Positions 37,001 to 45,484 of a stretch of DNA of 64,000 bases are shown one piece after another. The stretch is from a virus. Numbering within the stretch: position 1 is the stretch's first letter; every line of letters starts with the position of its first letter. The position numbers were made by a program, and so were the translations under genes. The notes below the pieces were generated by a model, which saw only the letters and a list, made by a program, of their open reading frames with translations, did not search any database and was not told the DNA's origin. The stretch lies in the IMG/VR virus record IMGVR_UViG_3300032313_000500, positions 1-64,000 of that record. One strand, 5' to 3'.

Positions 37001-37890
37001 CAGAAATGGAATATGACGGAACCGACATCAACCCTGATGCCGACGATATCTGGGACACCGTTTCCACAATCCTTGGCGTCAATGACATTACACCAAAATC
37101 CCTAAACGAAGCAATTGAGGAACTTTCATCATACGTTGACGTTAATTCACCTGGGGAAAATGCTTATGAAAAGAAGAGCATTGCCCGTGCCAACGCATTA
37201 TTGAAGAAACTTTCAAAGATGAAATCAGAGTATTCGGAAGACAAATGGTTCAACGGCAGAGAAGGCAGAAGGTCTGGATTTGACTCCAGAACTGGTGGCA
37301 GGCCACGTCCTGGAACCCCAGAAATGCCTCAATCAAACGCCAAGCGCGAGGGAGACATAAAAAGACTTTCCACACTGATTGAGCAGGTTGTCGCAGAACT
37401 TGAAGCAAAACGTCAAAACCCTTCACCCAAAAAGGGTCGCATGGGCTTCTCTTCGTCTACCGGAAAGACCATGATTACCGACGAAGCGACATTCTTTAAG
37501 GACATTGAGAATTCTCTTGCAAAAGAAATTAGAGCCGCACAGAAGGCCAAGAACACCAAGGCAATTACAGGGCTAACTAAACTTCAAGAAATAATCAAGA
37601 GAAACGAAGCATCCAAGACTGGCGACAGAAGAACAAATGTCGGAAGCATATACATGACGATGGATGAAGTTGACCTAATTCTTGACGGTCTTCAGTTTGC
37701 TCTTGACCAACAGGTGGACGCCGGTGGAGATAAGAGAATTGGCTGGTACTCAAAGTTGATTGAAAAGATTGCAGCAGCAGCCATGTCTACATTTATTGAT
37801 AAAAGCACAACAGAGATTGGTTCAACCAGAAGAACAGTCACCAACAAAGATGGCGTAAAGAAAAAAATCAATATTGTCCCAGAAGCATAA
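31018..37890 (+). CDS. Prohead protease fused to a giant multidomain polyprotein
   Basis: A 2290-residue protein; ATG at 31018 follows AGGAG. Residues about 1-170 are an HK97-type prohead protease (S78): PRVVWGHNWNDPIGKV holds the catalytic-type His, QEWSIGYKTLDS the Ser, and 'EVELYEVSPVLHGANQLTG' the end strand. After that come an EF-hand-like loop (DGDGDGIVQEG, about 474-484), charged helical segments, and a kinase-fold domain at about 1570-1780 (EYYIKPA, ANWDAVSNGGN, VVDVGGAG). Charged coiled-coil regions follow to the end. At least ten G-[FLM]-x-S-[SR]-[TS] motifs, nearly all after basic residues, lie between the domains. Ordinary proteases of this family have about 200 residues. The rest is probably cargo or scaffold processed during head maturation. 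Confidence 0.8.
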   Translation: MSQQDIQFKAIPGQFNIDEAQGVVECFVAGIGNKDSVGDVLITGAFTKSLTRRKPRVVWGHNWNDPIGKVLEIYEVAPGDRRLPSKMLNAGIGGLYARVQFNLNSEKGREAFANVAFFGQEQEWSIGYKTLDSIFDPNIQANILKEVELYEVSPVLHGANQLTGTISVKSDETAEKHMPGMMMPHHEGMGAGPKIVVVRQSNDDDDDKPIFSEGLAQALGDNEKERLTRELQARSGSSIQLVSATESTAKFRRMTSDGRSVMYRIGYHTPDNYVTFMFGKPELAESQQPGGSRTVVPSQMPSMPMQVKPRVTTDSTNYVVSPEYVMPKGEDYEKSAFDEELENLAQILDETFDVKVGRTLSSRNMSKLKTVLETLQDIVSSAEKDVESKSDYIIPVKLENAFETKQLLDPIFDYHRVESHVTEDGIVITTGVTQEFIEAIGVAEKALGRTLSGGLGKLGRAGRGAVNFDPKAWDGDGDGIVQEGTPYSRPAIPGVNDRASGGRVDATAATRAWQNQRRAGMASRTGRMDADDNFDEYDEAMGPPMRRAGRGMAEDPTGDAASENLDRDRNAGAVRRGLSSSTPKPRKKSTDYKKDKNYTDLDDDDKKIVDVIQEAIENGEITGESYWSDWVSNTLGDWSLQEQYEAIYGRSATSEDFQESADQSGSRYRDGEGRYDDDIEEEFYSESIADASPREKLIGLVGEYMPEGSKYGDKKHIAALRQSFSSGRSGLSSSTSGSRGKPEPLKREGEFHGGNIYDEFNGQYVEGEVVALSDLYGDDRPGYGIVGRYDSDGSGTVDYFYGGTDDEEFETIEDAIAFLENVENEAENDRFYNEPEFRSVDRKRSAGRPGERPLAGFSSSTAEVVSKDDLPKELVNDVANAAVRAVGRSGDETRLIDGAKEVLANLTSEKLKDSVGKSISNARKRLAEMLSDEKVIEEFQSRKAIEDFMDEVGYAVQEMLDLHVGSVKKNGTSVEKEEIEEIVDNAKSKFDNDFNELVKASKEFWNKRRKPGRLDGTPEEAKKEAAIDRKNLMETLREGGEPEDLESTLGSIFKMFDNDSEKIISGTISVEDLNYLTEKALDQIIENDPSIDPEELVNEFAEALREGASKDGANPLIVALAKEFGDEKITGGDLIDYLNDTRQNSVYRPDRGKIEKEKLRGFASRVGNNDPANTGDGERGLGSSSDKREMDMTLAEYAELDKVLKKYMDDSQVDGIGADEDMQVIQDILDKLDESSAANDSIPLTDKEIDDYMDTLTRMRDNGPVEDLADKESIDKLIDSLKKTKESTDGTYESDALQQAGTRLTPPPGGRGRTTKGTRPFKSSNGTINPHKKLDFELEDSEIGELRDELDGFMKMTNNPGPLRAVAEKLEKATNGKFSLEKEEYEEVVKEIEKLRTDKKIVTSDVIGLLEQAAESKKGKYSSIEVNGGRGFSSSTGGGKNNGAPSDIPETMQKQLLMWARQQRGLRLAQESVEKFDRDKGTLPASHWRRLRTLYENMGPGSASGAARSGGRRGIFGRGKDTSPTTQVGRGPSAESKPLPQGLLDNTMSKNPIVTDGFTDMRSGSMGGSQGGGVFKDPKTGQEYYIKPAKTQTHAENESLMSRLYERIGIPVAKVKVGTYKGRPKIVSIMIPGAEKVNHESEMKKPAWKKAVQDTFVANAWLANWDAVSNGGNTIRGGDGNAYVVDVGGAGLFRARGEAKGSAFGPIVGEMESLRDPKQDGAQRGVAYWGDIPPAEIARQVKVIGAISDSEIKQMVDALISDKGEAKKLSDTLIARRDYLVQNWSTGKNSGSGRRGRTGFSSRTDPSDLSDYRPPRRTPGGVPAMRPADFEVRADSEGVTGVGKGGAMGTKPDKKFSGDSFDQVKPDKWDELTIDEKWEWMLGEGNPEKGGTMSPAAYEGAMKKLGDEEAREEAKRMSPEERRKARTESRESQRAQLSDNEKERISAERAKRQADAESQSKRVKEEATAEKAQAKRQALLDGFNEWIDDSVRQLSEMEYDGTDINPDADDIWDTVSTILGVNDITPKSLNEAIEELSSYVDVNSPGENAYEKKSIARANALLKKLSKMKSEYSEDKWFNGREGRRSGFDSRTGGRPRPGTPEMPQSNAKREGDIKRLSTLIEQVVAELEAKRQNPSPKKGRMGFSSSTGKTMITDEATFFKDIENSLAKEIRAAQKAKNTKAITGLTKLQEIIKRNEASKTGDRRTNVGSIYMTMDEVDLILDGLQFALDQQVDAGGDKRIGWYSKLIEKIAAAAMSTFIDKSTTEIGSTRRTVTNKDGVKKKINIVPEA

Positions 37891-37999
37891 ATAGTGTGCG
37901 TTCTCGCCCAGAGGGGCGTGCTACGTTATACTTTTATAAACTATTCATAATGTGATATTGACACTCGTGTCTTTACTCGCTAAAAAACAGGAGTTACCA

Positions 38000-39376
38000 A
38001 TGAGCGAAAAAGTTGAAGTCAGTGTTGATGCGGACGGCAATGTTCTTAAGTGCGCTAAGGGCGCAAATGCTGCCGATTGCGGGTTTACACCAGGGGCAAA
38101 AGTTTGTGGCAAGTGCGGAGCAATGCCTATTCAGATGAAGATGGTCCCAGTCACTGATGATGACTATGAAGTCAAGGGTGGCGATAACTGGGACGACAGC
38201 GCCATGTTTAACGCTATGAAAAAGCGTCAAAAGGGCATGGGTATGGGTATGCCTGACGAAGAAGACGAAGAAGAAATGCCAATGAAGGGTATGGGCTACG
38301 AAGAAGAAGACGACGAAGAAGACGACTTAGTTCCCATGAAAACTTCAAAGAAGAAGATGTCTCTTGAAATTGAAGAAGACGACGAAGAAGAAGACGACGA
38401 AGACGAGTTGTCCATGGACGGAGAAGTTGACCTAGAGGCAGCAAGAAAGAAGCGCCTTGCCAGCATGGGTGAAAAAGTTGCAGAACTCGGCAGAAATGCA
38501 TACATGTGTGCTGTTGAAAGAAAAGTTTACCCAGGTGGTTCAAGCGTTTGTGACGACTGCCCTGGTGGGTGTTTGCCAGAGCGCGGAATGCCAGGACTTC
38601 TTTCAGTTGAAGGAATTGCTGAACAAATGTTTCAGGGCAAGGTTCTTGACTCTGGATACTCTTCAGATGCAGACATGTTCGTAGTTGACATTCAATCAAA
38701 GAGCGGCCGTGCCGTTGAAGTATTTATTGACGGTACAACTGCAGAAGTTCTTGGTTTCCACAAACTTGACGACAACGCTTTTGAGCAAAAGTCAGCACTT
38801 GATTCAATGATGGTTATTGACTTCCATGAAGCAGCAGAAATTGCTGTTAAGTCTATTCAGGGTGACGTTGTTGCAGTTGAGCCAGACATTTTTGAAGGCT
38901 TTGATGCATACGCAGTTGAGATTGAAGGTCTTGATGGAAAGTCATACGATGTGTTTGTCTCTCTTGACGGTGAAGTTCTTGGATACGATAAGTACGAGCC
39001 AGAAGAAGCAGAAGCAATTGAAGCAGAAGCCGCAGAAATTGCATTAAAGCGTGCATTCAATGAAGACATGCGTACACAAATGGCGCAAGAAGGAAAAGCA
39101 CTTCCAGACGGCTCTTTCCCAATCTCCAACGTAGAAGACCTAAAGAACGCAATCAGCGCTTATGGTCGTGCAGGCGATAAAGAGGCAGCAAAAAAGCACA
39201 TCATGAAGCAAGCAAAGGCTCTCGGTCAGGAAAAACTAATTCCTGCTAACTGGGTAACTGGTGGAGCAAAAGTTGTTGAAGAGAAGTCCGGAGAAGTTGA
39301 CTCTGACCTTATGGCATCACTCGTTGAGTTTGAACTCCTTGAGGCCGAGGTTAAAGACGCAGACCCAACAATCTAG
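38000..39376 (+). CDS. Acidic protein with zinc-ribbon-like and PepSY-like domains
   Basis: 458 residues from the ATG at 38000 (AGGAG five bases earlier). N-terminal cysteines (LKCAKGANAADC, VCGKCG) suggest a zinc ribbon. A very acidic, Met-rich stretch spans about 85-150. A second Cys group (MCAVERK, VCDDCPGGC) lies near 165-195. Two PepSY-like units follow: 'DMFVVDIQSKSGRAVEVFID' near 225 and 'AYAVEIEGLDGKSYDVFVS' near 305. The end matches a common phage capsid-associated domain (SFPISNVEDLKNAISAYGRA...PANW). Located between the protease polyprotein and the next giant gene; probably a scaffold-like or head-associated factor. Confidence 0.6.
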   Translation: MSEKVEVSVDADGNVLKCAKGANAADCGFTPGAKVCGKCGAMPIQMKMVPVTDDDYEVKGGDNWDDSAMFNAMKKRQKGMGMGMPDEEDEEEMPMKGMGYEEEDDEEDDLVPMKTSKKKMSLEIEEDDEEEDDEDELSMDGEVDLEAARKKRLASMGEKVAELGRNAYMCAVERKVYPGGSSVCDDCPGGCLPERGMPGLLSVEGIAEQMFQGKVLDSGYSSDADMFVVDIQSKSGRAVEVFIDGTTAEVLGFHKLDDNAFEQKSALDSMMVIDFHEAAEIAVKSIQGDVVAVEPDIFEGFDAYAVEIEGLDGKSYDVFVSLDGEVLGYDKYEPEEAEAIEAEAAEIALKRAFNEDMRTQMAQEGKALPDGSFPISNVEDLKNAISAYGRAGDKEAAKKHIMKQAKALGQEKLIPANWVTGGAKVVEEKSGEVDSDLMASLVEFELLEAEVKDADPTI

Positions 39377-39392
39377 AGAAAGCGTGGCCCGT

Positions 39393-42300
39393 ATGACGGG
39401 GGTGAACATTAATAAAATTCGCCATTACGCGCCTGGATTCAATAATAGAACAACGCGTCTTGATGCGGATATGTCTGCATTGCTTTTCAAGGCGGGAACA
39501 AGAGTTATTTCATCATCGGAAAGACTAATAGCCGACGTCTCTATTAAGGCAGCAATGGGTGCAGGTGCTCCTGCCGATGATAAAAAAAGAGGCCTTCAAA
39601 GCGCTGGTAAATCAAAGTACATAAACATCAACGGTCTTGTTTATGACCCAGCAGCAAAAAAACAAGAAGGTCAATTCTTTAAACCGTGGATTACGGAAAG
39701 AGAAAGAATTAATGCCATGCGCTCAAGCGACCCAGTTCCCAACTGGGGATGGGTTGATGCGCATCCAGAGCATCAAAATAAACTTGAAGCGCCAAGGAAT
39801 TCAAAAGGCAAAGTAACAAGATATCCAGTAAATCCTAAAACTGGTGAGCCAATGAAGAACCAGGGGTTTGACCAAGAGTTCAAATCTCTTGGACCAACGC
39901 TTGGTGAAAGAAATCCTGGCGGAAAACTGCTTGCACGAACAGCAAAGGCCTTTGGTTTAGTAGTTGATGCTCTTGGAAAATTCAGATGCCCTCCCGGCAC
40001 TCCAGCAGCAAACAGGTTTACAAACGAAAGAGGCGAAGGCTGTTTTGATATTTCAGTAGCCCAAGTACGTAATTTGGTTGGTTCTTTAGCCGACTCAATG
40101 CAGGGACCGCAGAACAGGTCACAAATAGTGTCATCTCTTGCATCTGCGGGATTAAGTATTGCTGAAATTAGAAAGTCCTACAAAGAAAATGGTATTGCCG
40201 GACTAGCAAGCCTCGCACGGCGTGTAGGCATTGATTACGTCGGTGAAAAATGGAACGACATGTCATATGTTTCACAAATACCAGTAAGACTAAGAGAAAT
40301 TTCTGGCTTGACAATGGGCGCTCAGTCAAGAATGGAAAGAATTGTTCAGGAAAAGGCTGCAACAATTGATTTTCTTGCAGAATATTACGGCATAACGGAA
40401 ACTGATGAATATAAAAAAATTGGTGAAATAGTCAAAGCGATGTCTGCCGACCCGGACTCGCCTTTAGCACCAAATCAATTTGAACTTTTGTTTAGAGGTG
40501 GCACTCCAGAAAGTCATGAAGACTGGGCAATTGATGCGCTAATTGAAACACACATTGAGGCAATTAACCAAAAACTTGGACTTGGAGGAACTCCTGATGT
40601 AATTAGGAGAGACCCAGTAATGATGGCAAGAGTTGCTGCAGATGCAAAAGAAGAGTATCTGCGAGCAAAGGCCGCTGGCGAAGTAACGCCAATTACTCAA
40701 TTCATTGATGCTGGTTTGAGAAGAGAAAAAGATTTTAGACTCGGAGCGTTTGAGGATATGGTAATCGCCGCACATGAGCGACCTCATTCTTTCACCATGC
40801 CGAATGGAAGTAAAAGAACATACGTAGCAGATGTTGGTGCCGGATATCAATACGATAAAAATGGAGAGGCTTGGCCTGACACTATTTTAATCAACTCCGG
40901 ACCTGCTCTTCTTGGATTTAGAGATACTCCACCTGCTGGATACATGGACCTATACGAAGCAACAGGCGGAGATATTGACGACCAGTGGAGGGCAGTTGCT
41001 TCAGCAATGGATGCAGACGAGCGCCTCAGAGCATATGCAACGCTATGGGGTACCGACTTGGCGGCAACTGAAGGTCGTGGATGGAGAGATTTTGGAGCAC
41101 AAACCTCTGCTCATGAAAGAGCCCACTGGGGTCAAATGGATGCAATTTTCCAGTATCACGCAGATAACGGAACCGGAAGAAATATAGAAGACTTAAACAA
41201 CGATGAACTGATGGATTTAACTAAAGAATTCATGACAAAAGCATCACCAGAAATATTGAGTGACGTTTTTGGTATTGATATTGATGATTTAATTGATAAG
41301 CGTTTTGACGCTCTTGCTGGTGCTTATAGCCAAGTGAAGCAACAAGAGGCGCTTGGTGAATTGACGGGAGGAGGAACTTCTGAAGAATTTAACTATGCCA
41401 GAACTCTTGCGTTAATGGAGACGCTTGCGGAATTAAAGGCAAATAAAGCAGTCGGCCTAATAGGCGACGACCCGGAGTTGGATGCAATTCTTGAAAAAAT
41501 GGACCCACTACCACCTTTGACTGGTGGCTCAATATCCCCATCGGGTGGAATTGTTCCATCAAGACCCGATGGTTCTCCTGCTCCTAGGTTCGTGCCGTCT
41601 GGCCGCGTTAGACCAACACTCCCTGGTTCGGCACCAGCGCTGCCAACCAATGCTGGAAGGGTGGTTACAACAACTCCAGGAAGAAGTGGCGGAAGAGGCC
41701 GACGAGGACCGGTTGACCCGTTTGAAAAGGAAAGATACGGAAAAGTCCCAACGATGATTAAAGAGGGGCGCTTTACCCTTGAAGACATTGACGAGTTCCT
41801 GTATGGAGAAGACGGCAAAGGTGGACTCAAGCGAATGCTTGAAAGTGTTGCAAACATGCGCACTAAAAAGAACGGCTACACCGACCCAGCATTGGTTAAA
41901 AGAAAACGTCTACTTAATGAACTAGTTGACACAATGGGTATTTCTTTTCCCGAACTTGAAGCACTAGCGCTTAAAGCAAAAAGAGGAGAGTCTTTAACTC
42001 CAGAAGAAAAGTCAAAACTTGTTGACGCTATTTCACATTTAAGAAACGGTGCAAATGAGTTTAAGGCAAAATCTATTGAAGCAAGAAAGAAATTTGAAGA
42101 CTATCGGTCTGTTGATGTATCCAGGGCAACTGGTGACGGTTCCGAATACGACGAAAAAGATACGAACGTATTAAATCTTGAACAAATACAAGACGAAATT
42201 GAAATGTATGAAGCACTGTTCAATAGGGTTGGGCGCGGAATAGCGCCAGCAGTGCATGACATTCTTACAATGACAGAGAATGGACCATACCCTCACCGCC

Positions 42301-45077
42301 TAACCGCAAGAAGACCTGGTCCGCAACCACTTTTAGGAATTGATGTTGATGGTGCTGACGGCATTGCCTCAAGACAGGCTTCAAGACTCAGTCCGCAGGA
42401 ACTTTCCGCCCTTTCTTCTGCTGTAACGAATCCACCTAGAATTCTTTCATATCCAAACCCGCAAAACGTTCCTGAACTTACTTTACTTTTGGAAGATATT
42501 GAAGAGGTTAGACAGGTTTTTGAACGCAATAATTTAACACCACCAATTACCGTTGCGGATAATGAACTCCAAAATGCAGCCCCAGTTATGTCTGGATTGG
42601 ATAAATCGGTGCTTCCAAGCGACATGGTCGTTGAACTTGAAATTGATACGCCAGAAGACACTTCGCCAGGTTCAATCTATGAAATGTCTCAAATATCTTC
42701 GGCTCAACTCATAACGGATTCAAACACAGAGGAAGTTGATGTTCCACGGTCTGGTTTCTCTTCCACTACCGGAATGAGAACAAAGGCCGGAATTGCCGGG
42801 AGACTAATTGCAAGTAAGAGAACAAGAAAACTTCTTGAAAAAGCAGGAATTGACGCAGAAAGAACAGACGTTGTTCAGTTGATGAGTGAAGTTGCTATTG
42901 GTTTTTCGGTTGGAGGACCGTACGGCGCACTTATTCCTATAGCGCGACGTGGAAGCAGAGACGCTGCCGAGCAAGCGCTAAAAATGATGGTTGAACGCGG
43001 ATGGATTGAGCAAGACCTTGCTAACAAAATTGAAAAATATGGTCTTGACAGAATTGCCGCAGAAGGACTTCCTGACGAAATACTTAATTTAGCAGAATCG
43101 GCCAAAGACAGACTCTTAACGGAAGAATCAAAACGTAGGGCTCTTGATTTTGGTTCGGTTCTTCAAGAAAGAAGCATTGAATTATCTGAAGCAACTCGTG
43201 AAAAAGTATCAGAATTAGCCGACACAGGAAAAGAAAAGGCTCGCGAATTAGCAGCCTCGGGCATGGATAGAGCAAGAAGATTAAGAAGTCGCTTTGACAG
43301 GGACTCCGAAGAATTGGATGCAGGTGACCCGTTTTCCCTTCCTCCATCAGGTGGCGCTGTTGATATGCCTTCCCCATACGACGACCCATTTAAGTCCGCG
43401 TTTGTTGACATTGAGTTTAAGCAACTCGGTTCTTCAATCGGGGAGCAAAAGCAAGTTAAGAAAACCAAGGTAAGAGTTGCTGTTCCCGCTGGCTCAAAAG
43501 GCAAGATTGAATCAGGTAAAAGCAAGGCAAGCAACATGATTCTCCCTCCAGGAAAAGTAAAATTTACTGGAGTTGGCGAAGATGGAGTTCCTGAAGCAGA
43601 AATTACTGAACAGATGTCCGCTGAGGAATACATGAAGAATGTTGAAAAGATGTCTTCAGAAATTGCCTCATCTTCCAACAAACCAAGTCTAAAAAAGGCT
43701 GCAAAATTAAGAGCAGATACTGCTAAAAAAATGCGTCAAGAAATGACCGCCAAGTCAGGAACACCTCAGTCAATGTCCGGAATATCAAAAGTTGTATTTG
43801 ATAAATCAAACTCAATAATGGAAAGAGGAAAAGCGGCTGGTATTAATTTCTTCACTCTTGAAAAAGTAAAAAATGACGATACGGATATTGAGACATCCGA
43901 GTACGTGCGTATGTATCAAGAAAAACTTGTATCAACTATTAATAATTACAGCAAATCTTTACCATCTCGTCTTTTTGATGAAGAAATAAGCGCAGATACT
44001 AAAAAGTTTATTTACAGCAATTCAGTAAAAGAGATAGTTAAAGAGGTTAACAAAGTAGCAATGTTGATACACGAAGACATAGATAGAAGAGTACGTGTAT
44101 CAATGTCTAAATCTTCGTTAGAACAATTTGTTGGTTCTGGAAAAATTGCAAATATTGACGTTGATAGTGAATCTTTAAAGATTTTAAAAAACAAAAGAAA
44201 TTCAATGTTGGGTAATTCTCCTGGAATTAAAGAGTTTTCTTTTACTCCTGTTGAGTTTATGCACGGAGTAATGATTGAAAAAATTGAAAAACAACTTTAC
44301 GAAAATGGCACCCATGTTGGCTCCGAAGAATTTACAGATTACGGAAGAGGAATAGAACTTGTACTTCGCGCAGAAAATTCCCCAAGAATTGGATACGGAA
44401 GAAAAGAATCTTACAAAAACGGCGGAATTTTTGTACAAATAAACGAAGAAGACGAAAACCTTATTCAGGCTTCAATTTTTGGACAAATGTTTATGTCAAA
44501 AAATGGTGCAGAAGAATACTTGGCGGAGATTATTGAAGCAAGTCTTTCTGGTGACTATTCAAAACTAATAAAGAAAAATGACGAAGATGTATTTGAAGCG
44601 TTTATAGTTGGAGAAATATCACTTAACGATGTTGAGCACATCAAAATACCTTTGTCAATATTCAACATCAGAAAGAAAAGGGTCCCCAAGAGCAGCATGA
44701 TTGGTGGGGCAGACTCAATCAATATGATATTTATGAACAGAGGAGTTCCAAAAGAAAAAATTAAAGACTTCTTTGATAAAGACGGAACAATAGGTGGCGG
44801 ATACACGCCAAAGCATTTGTCTTACCTAAACGAGTTAGAGGCTGCAGAAGAATTTAAAGAAAACCTAATATCTCTAGGCATATCTGAAGTCATATTTACG
44901 AACAAAGACGGAATTGACATCATGAGTGAGGACACTTGGGTGACCCCACCTCCGACGAAGAAAAAGGGCAAAGACGCCTTGAAGGAGATAGCAAGAAAAG
45001 AAGTTATGTCAATTATTGACAAAATTGCCCCACCACCCAAAAAGCCAATTCCTAAAAAGGAGACTGCAAAGAAATGA
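39393..45077 (+). CDS. Giant head-module protein with HExxH metallopeptidase-like domain
   Basis: About 1894 residues; GTG at 39384 or ATG at 39393 are plausible starts, the longer frame overlapping the previous gene. A Cys motif near 195 (FRCPPGTPAANRFT...CFD) recurs in the 46046 protein. SAHERAHWGQ at about residue 572-581 holds HERAH, a zinc-binding HExxH. A Pro/Gly/Arg linker follows near 700-760, helical regions, RSGFSSTTG at about 1119, and a Lys/Glu-rich C-terminal third. A short 'VAVPAGSKGKI...MILPPGKVKFTGVG' segment near 1360-1390 looks like an ADP-ribosyltransferase tail but lacks a convincing front half. Function unknown; likely head-packaged. Confidence 0.6.
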   Translation: MTGVNINKIRHYAPGFNNRTTRLDADMSALLFKAGTRVISSSERLIADVSIKAAMGAGAPADDKKRGLQSAGKSKYININGLVYDPAAKKQEGQFFKPWITERERINAMRSSDPVPNWGWVDAHPEHQNKLEAPRNSKGKVTRYPVNPKTGEPMKNQGFDQEFKSLGPTLGERNPGGKLLARTAKAFGLVVDALGKFRCPPGTPAANRFTNERGEGCFDISVAQVRNLVGSLADSMQGPQNRSQIVSSLASAGLSIAEIRKSYKENGIAGLASLARRVGIDYVGEKWNDMSYVSQIPVRLREISGLTMGAQSRMERIVQEKAATIDFLAEYYGITETDEYKKIGEIVKAMSADPDSPLAPNQFELLFRGGTPESHEDWAIDALIETHIEAINQKLGLGGTPDVIRRDPVMMARVAADAKEEYLRAKAAGEVTPITQFIDAGLRREKDFRLGAFEDMVIAAHERPHSFTMPNGSKRTYVADVGAGYQYDKNGEAWPDTILINSGPALLGFRDTPPAGYMDLYEATGGDIDDQWRAVASAMDADERLRAYATLWGTDLAATEGRGWRDFGAQTSAHERAHWGQMDAIFQYHADNGTGRNIEDLNNDELMDLTKEFMTKASPEILSDVFGIDIDDLIDKRFDALAGAYSQVKQQEALGELTGGGTSEEFNYARTLALMETLAELKANKAVGLIGDDPELDAILEKMDPLPPLTGGSISPSGGIVPSRPDGSPAPRFVPSGRVRPTLPGSAPALPTNAGRVVTTTPGRSGGRGRRGPVDPFEKERYGKVPTMIKEGRFTLEDIDEFLYGEDGKGGLKRMLESVANMRTKKNGYTDPALVKRKRLLNELVDTMGISFPELEALALKAKRGESLTPEEKSKLVDAISHLRNGANEFKAKSIEARKKFEDYRSVDVSRATGDGSEYDEKDTNVLNLEQIQDEIEMYEALFNRVGRGIAPAVHDILTMTENGPYPHRLTARRPGPQPLLGIDVDGADGIASRQASRLSPQELSALSSAVTNPPRILSYPNPQNVPELTLLLEDIEEVRQVFERNNLTPPITVADNELQNAAPVMSGLDKSVLPSDMVVELEIDTPEDTSPGSIYEMSQISSAQLITDSNTEEVDVPRSGFSSTTGMRTKAGIAGRLIASKRTRKLLEKAGIDAERTDVVQLMSEVAIGFSVGGPYGALIPIARRGSRDAAEQALKMMVERGWIEQDLANKIEKYGLDRIAAEGLPDEILNLAESAKDRLLTEESKRRALDFGSVLQERSIELSEATREKVSELADTGKEKARELAASGMDRARRLRSRFDRDSEELDAGDPFSLPPSGGAVDMPSPYDDPFKSAFVDIEFKQLGSSIGEQKQVKKTKVRVAVPAGSKGKIESGKSKASNMILPPGKVKFTGVGEDGVPEAEITEQMSAEEYMKNVEKMSSEIASSSNKPSLKKAAKLRADTAKKMRQEMTAKSGTPQSMSGISKVVFDKSNSIMERGKAAGINFFTLEKVKNDDTDIETSEYVRMYQEKLVSTINNYSKSLPSRLFDEEISADTKKFIYSNSVKEIVKEVNKVAMLIHEDIDRRVRVSMSKSSLEQFVGSGKIANIDVDSESLKILKNKRNSMLGNSPGIKEFSFTPVEFMHGVMIEKIEKQLYENGTHVGSEEFTDYGRGIELVLRAENSPRIGYGRKESYKNGGIFVQINEEDENLIQASIFGQMFMSKNGAEEYLAEIIEASLSGDYSKLIKKNDEDVFEAFIVGEISLNDVEHIKIPLSIFNIRKKRVPKSSMIGGADSINMIFMNRGVPKEKIKDFFDKDGTIGGGYTPKHLSYLNELEAAEEFKENLISLGISEVIFTNKDGIDIMSEDTWVTPPPTKKKGKDALKEIARKEVMSIIDKIAPPPKKPIPKKETAKK

Positions 45078-45484
45078 AAGCAGTATTAGTGGCAACTGTC
45101 CATGGCGACAAAAAACTATTCTATGTGGTTGACGCAAAAGACGAAAAAACCGACGGCGTACTTGATGATGGCGTTAAACCAAAAGTTGTAAATTTCTGGG
45201 CAACCGCTATGAATGCAATAAATCTAGTACCATTACGTTCAACGAAGTTTCATGATTTTTTATGGGATGGAGCATCTTGGGACAACAGCGACGAATGGGA
45301 AAGGGTTTTTATAAAAAAAACTCAAGTGGTTTCCCCAAGAATGTCGTCTGGTGTTGTTTTTTCAACAGATGCAATGAAATCAAAATTAAAAGAAAAATCA
45401 ATCAATTCTCGCGCTACAGAGTTCAAGACATTGATGCAGACGCAAAATATAAATATAGTACGTTCCAGAACGGGTAACCAATGA
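45074..45484 (+). CDS. Hypothetical protein between giant head genes
   Basis: A 136-residue protein starting inside the last codons of the 39393 gene (ATGA overlap) and ending on the first codon of the next gene. Features: a beta-rich start (AVLVATVHGDKKLFYVVDA), 'VVNFWATAMNAINLVPL', and a basic helical C-terminus. Tight coupling shows it belongs to the head operon. No family recognised. Confidence 0.55.
   Translation: MKAVLVATVHGDKKLFYVVDAKDEKTDGVLDDGVKPKVVNFWATAMNAINLVPLRSTKFHDFLWDGASWDNSDEWERVFIKKTQVVSPRMSSGVVFSTDAMKSKLKEKSINSRATEFKTLMQTQNINIVRSRTGNQ

Noticed and set aside
37903-37990. Promoter TTGACA-N17-TAAAAA before the acidic PepSY-like gene
   Set aside because: The -10 is poor and would place the start site at the ribosome-binding sequence. 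The nearby CGCCC/GGGCG hairpin (about 37905-37919) has no T-run, so it is not called a terminator either.
38214-38699. Leu/Arg-rich minus-strand frame opposite the acidic PepSY-like gene
   Set aside because: Its composition is the mirror of the GAA/GAC-rich acidic stretch. No homology-like pattern.
43400-43620. Second complete ADP-ribosyltransferase domain in the 1894-residue protein
   Set aside because: Only a VPAGSK...LPPGKVKF tail-like segment is seen. The upstream R-G and Ser-strand motifs were not found, so it is too weak to call.
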